From Vicinamibacteria bacterium (GTDB lineage Bacteria > Acidobacteriota > Vicinamibacteria > Vicinamibacterales > 2-12-FULL-66-21), in assembly GCA_025937075.1 (NCBI GenBank), contig JAICSD010000020.1, forward strand, positions 1 to 19,543: a DNA stretch of 19,543 bases. The letters run 5' to 3'. This document shows positions 1 through 7,467 of this stretch, in pieces. How positions within the stretch are numbered: position 1 is the first letter of the stretch; every line of letters starts with the position of its first letter. Both the position numbers and the translations under genes were made by a program. Below the pieces are notes generated by a model that saw only the letters and a list, made by a program, of their open reading frames with translations, had not been told where the DNA came from and ran no database searches.

Positions 1-20
1 TGCCCCACTCCGCTCCGGCG

Positions 21-37
21 GCGCGCCAGAGGCGCGC
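21..37 (-). terminator. GC hairpin after the STAS gene (possible terminator)
   Basis: A perfect 7-bp inverted repeat (GCGCGCC / GGCGCGC) with a 3-nt AGA loop begins 4 nt past the STAS stop codon. There is no T-run after it on the minus strand, so it may be a weak or Rho-assisted terminator, or an mRNA-stabilising hairpin. Confidence 0.4.
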
Positions 38-40
38 ATA

Positions 41-379
41 CTACCGGAAGCTCTTGAGGGCGTCCGATTCAGTATCGTAGGTCTCGAACACGGTCAGCAG
101 CTTCGTGATCGCCAGCAGATCCTGAATCCGCTTCGTCAGGTTCAGCAGCTTCAGCTTGCCGCCCTGCCGGCTGACGGTCGTGTAGGTGCGTACGATCTCG
201 CCGAGGCCCGCGCTGTCGATATAGGGCACGCCTTCGAGGTTGAGCAGCAACTGCTTCCGGTCCTGCTGGATCAGGGAGTTGATCTTGTCCTTGAGCAGTT
301 CGTCGCCTTCGCCCAGCGTCATCTTGCCCTTGAGGTCCAGAATCGTCACTCCGTCGACGACCCGTTCGTCGATCTGCAT
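41..379 (-). CDS. STAS-domain protein, anti-sigma factor antagonist type
   Basis: This 112-residue protein is a stand-alone STAS domain of the SpoIIAA/RsbV type, cytoplasmic and without membrane segments. Members bind a serine-kinase anti-sigma factor and are switched off when that kinase phosphorylates a conserved serine. The signature YIDSAGLGE spans residues 53-61, which makes Ser56 the likely phosphorylation site. The start is supported by GAGGAG nine bases upstream of the ATG. No RsbW-like kinase, PP2C phosphatase or sigma factor is in the window, so the partner must be elsewhere. The gene lies 104 nt downstream of the RND pump gene on the same strand. It could be read through from the pump, but a TTGACA at 457-462 may give it its own promoter. 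The family is secure; the exact circuit, whether sigma control or another STAS role, is unknown. Confidence 0.9.
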   Translation of the reverse strand: MQIDERVVDGVTILDLKGKMTLGEGDELLKDKINSLIQQDRKQLLLNLEGVPYIDSAGLGEIVRTYTTVSRQGGKLKLLNLTKRIQDLLAITKLLTVFETYDTESDALKSFR

Positions 380-434
380 TGCCGTCGTCTCCTCGTCCGC
401 AGCCCTGATTATTCCACGTGAAAGACCCGCCAGA

Positions 435-462
435 GTACTACGGGATCGCTGAAAGTGTCAAC
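435..462 (-). promoter_or_regulatory. Candidate promoter for the STAS gene
   Basis: On the minus strand a perfect -35 TTGACA (462-457) is followed after 16 nt by TAGTAC (440-435), a poor -10 match. An AATAAT at 413-408 is an alternative -10 without a good -35. Either would drive the STAS gene independently of the efflux genes. Confidence 0.3.
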
Positions 463-469
463 TTTTCAG
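449..469 (-). terminator. Imperfect hairpin just after the RND pump stop codon
   Basis: CTGAAA and TTTCAG pair as a 6-bp stem, with two further pairs after a bulged A, starting 15 nt past the pump stop codon. It has no U-tract and overlaps the TTGACA of the possible STAS promoter. It could be a weak terminator or a protein-binding palindrome. Confidence 0.25.
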
Positions 470-483
470 GGGTTTGCGCTGCC

Positions 484-3400
484 TTAGCCGTGCGCGGCGT
501 CTGGCCCCGTGACCATGGCCGGCGTGCCGGCGAACCGTTCCCGTACCGTTTCGATCACCACGTACAACACCGGGATGAAAACGATGTTGAGGAAGGTGGA
601 CACGACCATCCCGCCCGCGACGGTCGTTCCAACGGAGTGACGCGCCTCTTGACCTGCGCCCGTGGCGAAGACGAGCGGCAACACGCCGAGGATGAACGCC
701 AGGGATGTCATCAGAATAGGTCGGAGCCGGATGCGCGCGGCTTCGACGGCGGCGTCGACGATCGACAGGCCGCGATGCCTGAGCTGCTCGGCGAACTCGA
801 CGATCAGGATCGCGTTCTTTGCGGCGAGACCAATCAGCATCACGAGACCGACCTGGCAGTACACGTCGTTGGCGAGGCCGCGCAGCCATTGCGCGGACAG
901 CGCGCCGAAGACGGCAAGCGGCACGCCGAGGAGGACGATGAACGGCAGCACGAGGCTTTCGTACTGTGCCGCAAGCGTCAGATAGACGAGCAGCAGCGCG
1001 AGGCCGAAGATGATGAACGACTGCCGGCCAGCTTTGGTCTCTTCGAGCGAAATGCCGGACCACGCATAGCCCATCCCTTGCGGAAGCGTTCGTTCCGCCA
1101 GCGATTCCATTGCCTGGAGGGCAGTGCCCGAGCTGACGCCCGGGGCGGCCGATCCGTTGATCGTCGCGGACCGGAACAGATTGAAATGGTTGATGACCGT
1201 CGGGGACGTCGTCTCCTTCATCGAGACGACTTCCTCGAGCGGCACCATCGTGCCGGTCCGTGTCCGTGCGTAGAGCTCCTTCAGCGCCTGCGGGTTGGAT
1301 CGGAATTCCTGATCCGCCTGCACGTAGACGCGGTACGCGCGGTTGTTGAACTCGAAGTCGTTCACGTACTGCGAGCCGAGGAAGACCTGCAGCGCGTTCG
1401 TCACTTCGTCGAGCGGGAGCCCCAGGGCGAGCGCACGCTGGCGATCGATCGTCACCTGCAGCTGCGGATCGTTTGCCGTGAACGGGCTGAAGAGCCCGCG
1501 AAGCTGCGGCGACCGGTTGCCCGCGGCAACGAGCGCTTGCGTTGCCTGTGCGAGCCTCCCGATGTCCGTTCCGGTCTGATCGAGCACCTGGAATTCGAAT
1601 CCGCCGAACCGGCTCAATCCCGGAATCGCTGGCGGCGTGAACGCGACGACGATTGCACCGGGCAGCGAGAACAGAGGACCGCTGATCCGTCCGATGATCG
1701 CCTGCAGTGAATGCGCATCTCCCTTTCGGTCCTCGAACTGCTTGAGCCGCGCGAACATCAATCCCGTGTTCGACGAGGCGCCCGTGAAGCTGAACCCCAT
1801 GACGGAGAACAGCGCCAGGACATCCGGATCCTTCATGATGATCTGCTCGGCCTGCCGCGCGACATTTCCCGTGTACTCGAGCGAGGCGCCCGCCGGTGCC
1901 TGAATCTGGACGATGAAGTACCCCTGGTCCTCCTCCGGGACGAACGACTGCGGGACCGTCCGGTAGATCCAGTACGTCGCGCCAAGGGCGACGAAGAAGA
2001 CGAACACGACGGCCCAGCGTCCGCGCATCGCCGTCCGCAGCCCGCGGATGTACTCGTGCGTACCGCGCGTGATGCCCCGCTCGAACAAGGTGAAGAAGCG
2101 CCCCTTGTGGTGGCTCTGCCGCTCGAGGAGCAGCGCCGACAGCGCCGGCGTCAGCGTGACGGCGTTGAACGCCGACAACGCCACGGCAAACGCAATCGTC
2201 ATCGAGAACTGCGCATAGAGTCGTCCGGTCGTGCCCGGGAAGAACGCAACCGGCACGAACACGGCGATGAGGACGAGCGCGGTCGCGATGACCGCGCTCA
2301 GCACTTCGCCCATCGCGTCTGCGGCGGCCTTTCGAGCCGGCACCTTGAACTCCTGGATGTGCCGCTCGATGTTCTCGATCACGACGATCGCATCGTCGAC
2401 GACGATGCCTGTGGCGAGAATGACCCCGAAGAGTGTCAGCGTGTTGATGGAGAACCCCATCAGCTTGATGAACGCGAACGCGCCGACCAGCGACACGGGG
2501 ATCGTGATCGTCGGGATGATCGTGCTCCGCCACGTCTGCAGGAAGATGAAGATGACGAGCACGACGAGCGCGATCGCTTCCGCCAGCGTCTTCAACACTT
2601 CCCGGATCGATTCCTGGACGACGTCGGTCGTGTTGAAGGCGATCTGGAACTTCATGCCGGGCGGGAACTGCTTCGACAGCCGATCCAGCTCCTGCACCAT
2701 CGCCTCGTAGACGTCGAGCGCGTTGGCCGTCGGAAGCTGGATGACCCCCATCCCGACGCCCTCGAATCCCTGGAAGCGCAGCTCCGACGAGTACGTCTCG
2801 GCGCCAAGCTCCGCGTGTCCAACGTCTCTCAGACGGACGAGGGCGCCCCCTTCGCCTGCCTTCAGGATGATGTTGTCGAACTCCGAGGCTTCCGTCAGGC
2901 GGCCCACCGCACGGACGCTCAGCTGATACATCTGACCCGATGGCGCTGGCGCCTGTCCGAGGCTGCCGGCGGCGACCTGGACGTTCTGCTGGCGCAGCGC
3001 GTTGACGACGTCGTTGGCGGTGATCTGGCGCGCGGCCATGCGATCCGGATCCAGCCACAACCGCATGGAATACTTGCGCTCGCCGAAGATGATCACGTCG
3101 CCGACGCCGGGAATTCGCTTGAGCGCATCTCTGACGTAGACGTCGAGGTAGTTGCTCATGAACAGCGAGTCGTACCTGTTGTTCTCGGAGTAGACGCCGA
3201 TCGCTGCGATGAATCCCGTGGACTGCTTTTGCACGGTGACGCCGAGGCTGCGCACTTCCGCCGGCAGTCGCCCGAGCGCCTGGTTGACGCGGTTCTGCAC
3301 GTCGACGGCGGCGAGGTCCTGATCGCGCGTGACGTCGAACGTGACGGTGATCGTCGACACGCCGCTGTTCGTGCTCGAGGAGGTCATGTAGAGCATCCCC

Positions 3401-3621
3401 TCGACCCCGTTGATCGCCTGTTCCAGCGGTGTGGTGACCGCGGTCTCGACTTCCTGCGCGTTCGCGCCCGTGTAGATCGCGGTCACGTTCACGTTCGGCG
3501 GCGCCAGTGACGGATACTGCGCGATCGGCATCGTCGGGATCGCCAGCAGGCCGGCGAGGATCAGAACGAGCGAGCAGACCGACGCCAGGATAGGGCGCCG
3601 GATGAAGGTATTGACGAACAT
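484..3621 (-). CDS. RND multidrug efflux pump, inner-membrane subunit (HAE1/AcrB family)
   Basis: This is a full-length 1045-residue RND transporter of the hydrophobe/amphiphile efflux-1 family (AcrB, MexB). Such pumps form inner-membrane trimers that export drugs, bile salts or solvents in exchange for protons. The N-terminus has the typical FIRRP and a first membrane helix at about 10-30. A periplasmic porter domain follows, then helices at about 341-498, a second porter domain (about 560-865) and helices at about 868-1025. The proton-relay residues are intact: Asp409-Asp410 in GIVVDDAIVVIEN and Lys935 in GLAAKNAIL, matching AcrB Asp407/Asp408 and Lys940. The start codon directly abuts the adaptor's stop codon with no intervening base, so the two are surely co-translated. 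No outer-membrane factor gene adjoins. The substrate cannot be told from sequence. Confidence 0.97.
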   Translation of the reverse strand: MFVNTFIRRPILASVCSLVLILAGLLAIPTMPIAQYPSLAPPNVNVTAIYTGANAQEVETAVTTPLEQAINGVEGMLYMTSSSTNSGVSTITVTFDVTRDQDLAAVDVQNRVNQALGRLPAEVRSLGVTVQKQSTGFIAAIGVYSENNRYDSLFMSNYLDVYVRDALKRIPGVGDVIIFGERKYSMRLWLDPDRMAARQITANDVVNALRQQNVQVAAGSLGQAPAPSGQMYQLSVRAVGRLTEASEFDNIILKAGEGGALVRLRDVGHAELGAETYSSELRFQGFEGVGMGVIQLPTANALDVYEAMVQELDRLSKQFPPGMKFQIAFNTTDVVQESIREVLKTLAEAIALVVLVIFIFLQTWRSTIIPTITIPVSLVGAFAFIKLMGFSINTLTLFGVILATGIVVDDAIVVIENIERHIQEFKVPARKAAADAMGEVLSAVIATALVLIAVFVPVAFFPGTTGRLYAQFSMTIAFAVALSAFNAVTLTPALSALLLERQSHHKGRFFTLFERGITRGTHEYIRGLRTAMRGRWAVVFVFFVALGATYWIYRTVPQSFVPEEDQGYFIVQIQAPAGASLEYTGNVARQAEQIIMKDPDVLALFSVMGFSFTGASSNTGLMFARLKQFEDRKGDAHSLQAIIGRISGPLFSLPGAIVVAFTPPAIPGLSRFGGFEFQVLDQTGTDIGRLAQATQALVAAGNRSPQLRGLFSPFTANDPQLQVTIDRQRALALGLPLDEVTNALQVFLGSQYVNDFEFNNRAYRVYVQADQEFRSNPQALKELYARTRTGTMVPLEEVVSMKETTSPTVINHFNLFRSATINGSAAPGVSSGTALQAMESLAERTLPQGMGYAWSGISLEETKAGRQSFIIFGLALLLVYLTLAAQYESLVLPFIVLLGVPLAVFGALSAQWLRGLANDVYCQVGLVMLIGLAAKNAILIVEFAEQLRHRGLSIVDAAVEAARIRLRPILMTSLAFILGVLPLVFATGAGQEARHSVGTTVAGGMVVSTFLNIVFIPVLYVVIETVRERFAGTPAMVTGPDAAHG

Positions 3622-4722
3622 CTACTGAGCCTTGACGGGGGCGCCGTCGGCGATCTTCTGCACGCCGGAGGTGATGACCTTGTCGCCGGCCTTCAGCCCG
3701 CTGGTCACCACATAGTCGTTGCCGACGACTTCACCGACCTGAATCGGATGCTGGCGCGCGACGAGTCCCTGCTCGCCGGCTTCCGCGAGATAGCAGAAGA
3801 ACTGGCCGCCGATCCTGAGCACGGAGACGACCGGAATCGTGAGACCAGGTTCGGAGCGCCAGACGATGCGCGTCCGGACGAACTGCTGCACGCGCATCCC
3901 TGGCGGTGAGTCGCGCAACAGCGCCTTCGCCAGGATCGTCTGCGTCGTATCGTCCACGCGCGGCGCGATGAACGTGATGGGGTTCGTGGCGATCACCTTG
4001 CCATCCGAATCCAGGATCTGGACCGGCAGCCCGAGGCGCAGATCGGGAGAGCGATCGAGCGGCACCTGGATGTAGGCCTCGAGCCCCGATCGGTCGTCGA
4101 TCGTCGTGATCTGCGTGGACGTCGTGACCCGATCGCCTTCCCGGACGGGAATGTCGCCGACGACGCCGTCCGTGGGCGCGGTGACCCGGTAATACTGAAG
4201 CTGGACCTGGCCCTCGCGCACCTGCGCGTCCAGCGCGGCGAGATTCGCCTGCGCCGTCTCCAGGCTGTGCTGTGCCTGATCGAATTCGTTGCGGCTGATT
4301 GCGCCGGCGTCCAGCAGCGACTTGAGGCGGCCGACCTGCCCCTTCCAGTACTCGACGTCCGCCACGCGTGCGGTGCGGGTCGATTCGGACGAACGGACGG
4401 TTGCCGCCTGCCGCTCGGGATCGATCTGCACGAGCGGCGCCCCTTCGCGCACGTGATCCCCGGACTTCACGAAGATCTTCGTGATGTGTCCCTCGACCTG
4501 GGGCTGAATCGTGGTCGAGTGGAGCGATCGAACGGTGGCGATCAGATCGGACGAGCGCTCGATTGGCTTCTGCTCGAGCGTGACGATCGTCACCGGCACC
4601 GCCGGCGGCGCGCCGCGTCCGCCACCCGCCTGCCCCTGCGCGCCTCCGCCGTTGCCGCCACCGCAGGCGACAGCGAGAAGCGCGAGGAAAAGGCCGAGGC
4701 ACGAGGGAAGATGGCGACGCAT
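3622..4722 (-). CDS. RND efflux periplasmic adaptor lipoprotein (membrane fusion protein)
   Basis: This 366-residue adaptor links the RND pump encoded immediately downstream to an outer-membrane channel. I chose the ATG at 4722 because it is followed by a lipoprotein signal (hydrophobic run ending in AVAC, Cys20 the likely lipidated residue) and preceded by GGAG at suitable distance. An in-frame extension up to 4845 would run into the terminator of the neighbouring gene and would bury the signal peptide. A Gly-rich linker follows Cys20. Next come the first lipoyl half (VEGHITKIFVKSGDHV), an alpha-helical hairpin around the Leu/Gln-rich middle third, the second lipoyl half (APTDGVVGDIPVREGD), a beta-barrel domain, and a membrane-proximal domain ending in GLKAGDKVITSGVQKI. 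This is the AcrA/MexA architecture. The 181-nt gap upstream contains no other gene and no convincing promoter. Confidence 0.95.
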   Translation of the reverse strand: MRRHLPSCLGLFLALLAVACGGGNGGGAQGQAGGGRGAPPAVPVTIVTLEQKPIERSSDLIATVRSLHSTTIQPQVEGHITKIFVKSGDHVREGAPLVQIDPERQAATVRSSESTRTARVADVEYWKGQVGRLKSLLDAGAISRNEFDQAQHSLETAQANLAALDAQVREGQVQLQYYRVTAPTDGVVGDIPVREGDRVTTSTQITTIDDRSGLEAYIQVPLDRSPDLRLGLPVQILDSDGKVIATNPITFIAPRVDDTTQTILAKALLRDSPPGMRVQQFVRTRIVWRSEPGLTIPVVSVLRIGGQFFCYLAEAGEQGLVARQHPIQVGEVVGNDYVVTSGLKAGDKVITSGVQKIADGAPVKAQ

Positions 4723-4843
4723 GAAAGCGTGACTCCAGTATGATTCGCGCGAGTTCAGAGATGTAGACGTTGCGGCCAGGAGACGAGATTCAAGCGAGAG
4801 CCCCACGCTGTGCGAGGACGAGACAGCGCGCGGGAGAGTCCAC

Positions 4844-4874
4844 AAAAACGAAGGCCACGCCGGAGCGTGGCCTC
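4844..4874 (-). terminator. Rho-independent terminator of the rpsU-zinc-ribbon unit
   Basis: Read on the minus strand, GAGGCCACGC and GCGTGGCCTT form a 10-bp stem (nine Watson-Crick pairs plus a terminal G-T) around a TCCG tetraloop, followed after CG by TTTTT. It begins 30 nt past the zinc-ribbon stop codon. It separates that gene from the efflux operon, which must therefore have its own promoter between about 4723 and 4843. Confidence 0.88.
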
Positions 4875-4903
4875 AGATTCACGCCGGTCGGGGAACGATC
4901 GTA

Positions 4904-5215
4904 CTACACCCCTCCGGCCCCCGCGAATTTCCGCGACTGGAAACACTCGCGGCAGAAGACCGGACGACCCTGGGTTGGGCGGAACGGCACGGTGGTTTCC
5001 TTGCCGCAGGCCGAGCAGTTGGTCGTGGTTTCAACGCGCTCGCGGCCGACGGCCGCACCTCCTGCCGGACGCGCTGCACGCTTCGCCTTGCAGCTCTTGC
5101 AGCGCTTCGGCTCATTCTTGAAGTTCTTGTCGGCGAAGAAGAGCTGCTCGCCGGCGGTCCACACGAACGGGGCCCCACAGTCCACGCAGGTCAGGGTCTT
5201 GTCCTGGAACTCCAT
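4904..5215 (-). CDS. Double zinc-ribbon protein (zf-trcl plus CxxC-x17-CxxC type)
   Basis: This 103-residue cytoplasmic protein carries two treble-clef or ribbon-like metal sites. The first has Cys10/Cys13 and Cys39/Cys42, like the probable zinc-binding domain zf-trcl. The second has Cys67/Cys70 and Cys88/Cys91, with exactly 17 residues between the pairs, matching the CxxC-x17-CxxC family. A basic, Ala/Arg-rich linker (about residues 43-62) joins them. The start is well supported: GAGAGG lies five bases before the ATG. The gene follows rpsU by 102 nt on the same strand, and a strong terminator closes the unit, so the two are probably co-transcribed. That context hints at a role in RNA or ribosome biology, but the family's function is unknown to me and the hint is inference only. 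Confidence 0.88.
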   Translation of the reverse strand: MEFQDKTLTCVDCGAPFVWTAGEQLFFADKNFKNEPKRCKSCKAKRAARPAGGAAVGRERVETTTNCSACGKETTVPFRPTQGRPVFCRECFQSRKFAGAGGV

Positions 5216-5317
5216 CGTTACCTCTCTCGCTCACCCATTGGATCCCATCGCGCGCTGGCGGTTTTACCGAGGACCCGGCGTGGTGGGCCGGGCCCGCGGC
5301 CCCTTGCTTCCGTCTCG

Positions 5318-5515
5318 TCAATCCGATTCGCGACGCTGCTTCTTGCGCGTGCGCTTGCGCGCCAGCGCCTGCTTGGCGCGGCGCCGATCGCCGGGCTTCA
5401 AATAGAAGGAATGCTTCTTGATATCTTTGATGATATCTTCCTGCTGTACCTTCCGCTTGAACCGGCGAAGCGCGCTCTCGATGGACTCGCCATCCTGCAC
5501 TTTCACTTCAGCCAA
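5318..5515 (-). CDS. rpsU: 30S ribosomal protein bS21
   Basis: The protein is a textbook bS21: EVKVQDGESIESALRRFKRK near the N-terminus, then QEDIIKDIKKHSFYLKPG and a Lys/Arg-rich tail. bS21 sits on the 30S platform near the anti-Shine-Dalgarno helix and helps start-site selection. I prefer a TTG start at 5515 (65 residues, (M)AEVKV...). It matches the family N-terminus and has GGGGGTG about nine bases upstream. The upstream GTG at 5527 would add four residues but sits directly on that purine run, leaving no spacing for ribosome binding. A good promoter (5633-5662) lies upstream in the gap shared with divergent purD. It predicts a leader of about 110 nt. Confidence 0.95.
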   Translation of the reverse strand: MAEVKVQDGESIESALRRFKRKVQQEDIIKDIKKHSFYLKPGDRRRAKQALARKRTRKKQRRESD

Positions 5516-5546
5516 GCTCGTTGACACCCCCTTCGCGGCCGTGCGT

Positions 5547-5573
5547 CACGGGTCGCGCGGGGCGACTCCGGTG
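5547..5573 (-). other. Stem-loop in the rpsU leader
   Basis: In the predicted rpsU 5' leader, a GTCGC/GCGAC stem with a CCCGC loop extends past a bulged A (GG/CC) and a bulged C (CAC/GTG), about 10 bp in all. It ends about 30 nt before the TTG start. It could modulate translation or be incidental in GC-rich DNA. Confidence 0.3.
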
Positions 5574-5632
5574 CGTACTGTGCGGCCCTTGACATTCGTC
5601 AGAATACGCTAGGCTATCACAGGTAGCCGCGG

Positions 5633-5662
5633 ATTCTAGGGCCAAACACGAGCTGTCGTCAA
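5633..5662 (-). promoter_or_regulatory. Sigma-70-type promoter for rpsU
   Basis: On the minus strand, TTGACG (5662-5657) is separated by 18 nt from TAGAAT (5638-5633). Both hexamers match the consensus at five of six positions. Transcription would start near 5626, about 110 nt upstream of the rpsU start codon. Confidence 0.65.
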
Positions 5663-5667
5663 TCACC

Positions 5668-5679
5668 TATAACTATTGT
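5668..5679 (+). promoter_or_regulatory. Possible -10 region for purD
   Basis: The AT-rich TATAACTATTGT is the best -10-like stretch before purD, giving a short leader of about 20-30 nt. No good -35 lies at the right distance. A perfect TTGACA at 5589-5594 has only weak -10 partners. No guanine or other purine riboswitch is recognisable in this gap. Confidence 0.3.
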
Positions 5680-5702
5680 CAACACAGCACTTACAAGGCA
5701 AC

Positions 5703-6983
5703 ATGCGGATCATGATCATCGGCAGCGGCGCCCGCGAGCACGCGCTCGCCTGGAAGCTGGCGACCGAGCGCGGGGCCGACGATGTGCTGTGCGTGCCGGG
5801 CAACGCCGGCATCGCACAAACCGTGCGCGTCGCCGCGTGCGACATCTCCGATCCCGATGCGCTCGCAGCGCTCGCATCGCGTGAGCGGATCGATCTCACC
5901 GTCGTCGGACCCGAGCGGCCGCTCGATCGGGGCGTCGTCGATCGGTTTCGCGAGAGCGGTCAGCGCATCTTCGGACCGCCGCGAACGGCGGCGCAGCTCG
6001 AATGCAGCAAGGTGTTCGCGAAGCGCTTCATGGAGCAGCACGGCATTCCGACGGCGCGTTATCGCGTGTGCGCCTCGTCGCGTGATGCGCGCGCGCTGAT
6101 CGCGTCCGGCGAGTTTGGATTTCCTGTCGTGGTGAAGGCCGACGGGCTCGCAGCGGGGAAAGGCGTCGTCGTTGCCGCGGATCGGGTGGAAGCGGAGCAG
6201 GCAATCGCTGCGGCGATGGACGAGCGTCAGTTCGGCGAGGCCGGTGCGCGCCTCGTGATTGAAGAGTGTCTGACGGGACCCGAGGTCTCGTTCTTCGCGA
6301 TCTGCGACGGTACGCGCGCGATCCCGGTCACCTCCGCGCAGGATCACAAGCGCATCTTCGACGGCGATCGCGGCCCGAACACCGGCGGGATGGGCGCGTT
6401 CGCGCCGAGTCCCCTCGTCGATGCCCCGCTGAGCGGCGAGATCGTGGAGAGGATTGTCAATCCGGTCCTGCGGGGAGTGCGCGCCGAAGGTACTGAGTAC
6501 CGGGGCTTCCTCTACGCCGGCCTGATGCTGACGTGCACCGGGCCCAAAGTGATCGAGTTCAACGTGCGCTTCGGAGATCCGGAAGCGCAGGCCGTCATGC
6601 CGCTGATCGAGGGCGATCTGCTGCCGCTGCTCGAATCGGCGGCCGAGGGTGACCTGCGGAGCCATCGTGTCGCGCTGCGACGAGGTGCGTCCGTCGCAGT
6701 CGTGCTCGCGTCAGCGGGTTACCCGGGATCGATCACGTCCGGGGTACCGATCGACGGCCTCGAGGAAGCGGCGCGCGTCGACGGCGTCACGATCTTTCAC
6801 GCGGGGACCGCGCTGAAGGACAACCGCGTCGTCACATCGGGCGGACGCGTGCTCACGGTCGTCGGGACGGGACGCGACTACACCGAGGCGCGTGCGCGGG
6901 CCTACGACGGGGTGGGCCGAATTTCCTTCGACGGAATGCACTACCGTACTGATATTGGTTCGAAAGCACTCACTCATGCCTGA
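5703..6983 (+). CDS. purD: Phosphoribosylamine-glycine ligase (GAR synthetase)
   Basis: PurD joins phosphoribosylamine to glycine using ATP, step 2 of IMP synthesis. This 426-residue copy is the usual bacterial length. The N-terminal nucleotide-fold motif IIGSGAREHALAWKL starts at residue 5. The ATP-grasp core has KADGLAAGKGVVV (145-157), the GPNTGGMGAF loop (224-233) and the metal-binding FNVRFGDPEAQ (286-296). I chose the ATG at 5703, with AAGG just upstream, because it aligns with the family N-terminus; a TTG at 5676 would add nine unrelated residues. It is the first gene of a plus-strand unit divergent from rpsU. Its last codons overlap the purE start by 8 nt, so the two are translationally coupled. 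Confidence 0.97.
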   Translation: MRIMIIGSGAREHALAWKLATERGADDVLCVPGNAGIAQTVRVAACDISDPDALAALASRERIDLTVVGPERPLDRGVVDRFRESGQRIFGPPRTAAQLECSKVFAKRFMEQHGIPTARYRVCASSRDARALIASGEFGFPVVVKADGLAAGKGVVVAADRVEAEQAIAAAMDERQFGEAGARLVIEECLTGPEVSFFAICDGTRAIPVTSAQDHKRIFDGDRGPNTGGMGAFAPSPLVDAPLSGEIVERIVNPVLRGVRAEGTEYRGFLYAGLMLTCTGPKVIEFNVRFGDPEAQAVMPLIEGDLLPLLESAAEGDLRSHRVALRRGASVAVVLASAGYPGSITSGVPIDGLEEAARVDGVTIFHAGTALKDNRVVTSGGRVLTVVGTGRDYTEARARAYDGVGRISFDGMHYRTDIGSKALTHA

Positions 6984-7467
6984 CGTACTAATCCTGATGG
7001 GCTCCGATTCCGACGCGCCGGTGATGCAGGCGGCCGTCGACGTGCTGAACGAGTTCGGCATCTCGAACGAGATGACCGTCGCCTCCGCGCACCGCTCGCC
7101 GGAGCGAGTCATGCGCCTCGTGGGCGACGCGCCCGGCCGCGACGTGAAGGTCTTCATCGTCGGGGCCGGCGCCGCCGCGCATCTTGCAGGCGTGGTTGCG
7201 GCGCATTCGACGCTGCCGGTCATCGGCGTGCCGATCGATTCGTCCGCGCTCAAGGGGCTCGACGCGCTGTTGTCCACCGTGCAGATGCCGCCCGGCGTGC
7301 CGGTCGCAACCGTGTCGATTGGGAAGCCCGGCGCGACGAACGCAGCCGTGCTCGCGGCGCAGATCATCGCGGTGGGAGACCGTGCAATGGCCGCAAAGCT
7401 CGCGGCGTACAAGAAGAAGCTCGCCGCGAAGGTCGAGGCTGCGGCCGCGCGCATCGCCGCGAAGTGA
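6976..7467 (+). CDS. purE: N5-carboxyaminoimidazole ribonucleotide mutase, class I
   Basis: PurE moves the carboxylate of N5-CAIR to give CAIR, a step of IMP synthesis; class I enzymes work as octamers in the cytoplasm. The 163-residue protein shows GSDSD at 9-13, SAHRSPER at 37-44 (His39 is the expected catalytic histidine) and GAGAAAHLAGVVAA, all hallmarks. The AHRSP form points to class I, which needs PurK to make N5-CAIR, yet no purK is nearby. The ATG at 6976 lies inside the end of purD (8-nt overlap) and gives the family N-terminus MPDVLILMGSDSD. The C-terminal tail is Lys/Ala-rich. The stop codon overlaps the GTG of mtaB (GTGA), implying coupled translation of an RNA-modification gene with purine genes. 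Confidence 0.96.
   Translation: MPDVLILMGSDSDAPVMQAAVDVLNEFGISNEMTVASAHRSPERVMRLVGDAPGRDVKVFIVGAGAAAHLAGVVAAHSTLPVIGVPIDSSALKGLDALLSTVQMPPGVPVATVSIGKPGATNAAVLAAQIIAVGDRAMAAKLAAYKKKLAAKVEAAAARIAAK

Noticed and set aside
458..3058. 866-codon open frame on the minus strand overlapping the RND pump, and long plus-strand frames at 418-1710 and 1711-3510
   Set aside because: They lie wholly within the clearly real pump gene, have Arg/Asp-rich low-information translations typical of GC-rich shadow frames, and resemble no protein family.
5278..5302. GC-rich inverted repeat between rpsU and the zinc-ribbon gene as a terminator
   Set aside because: The stem is short (GGGCC/GGCCC) with no U-tract. The downstream gene appears to need read-through, and a much better terminator lies at 4844-4874.
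5516..5702. Purine riboswitch before purD
   Set aside because: No three-way junction or conserved purine-aptamer loop sequences can be made out, and the predicted purD leader is too short.
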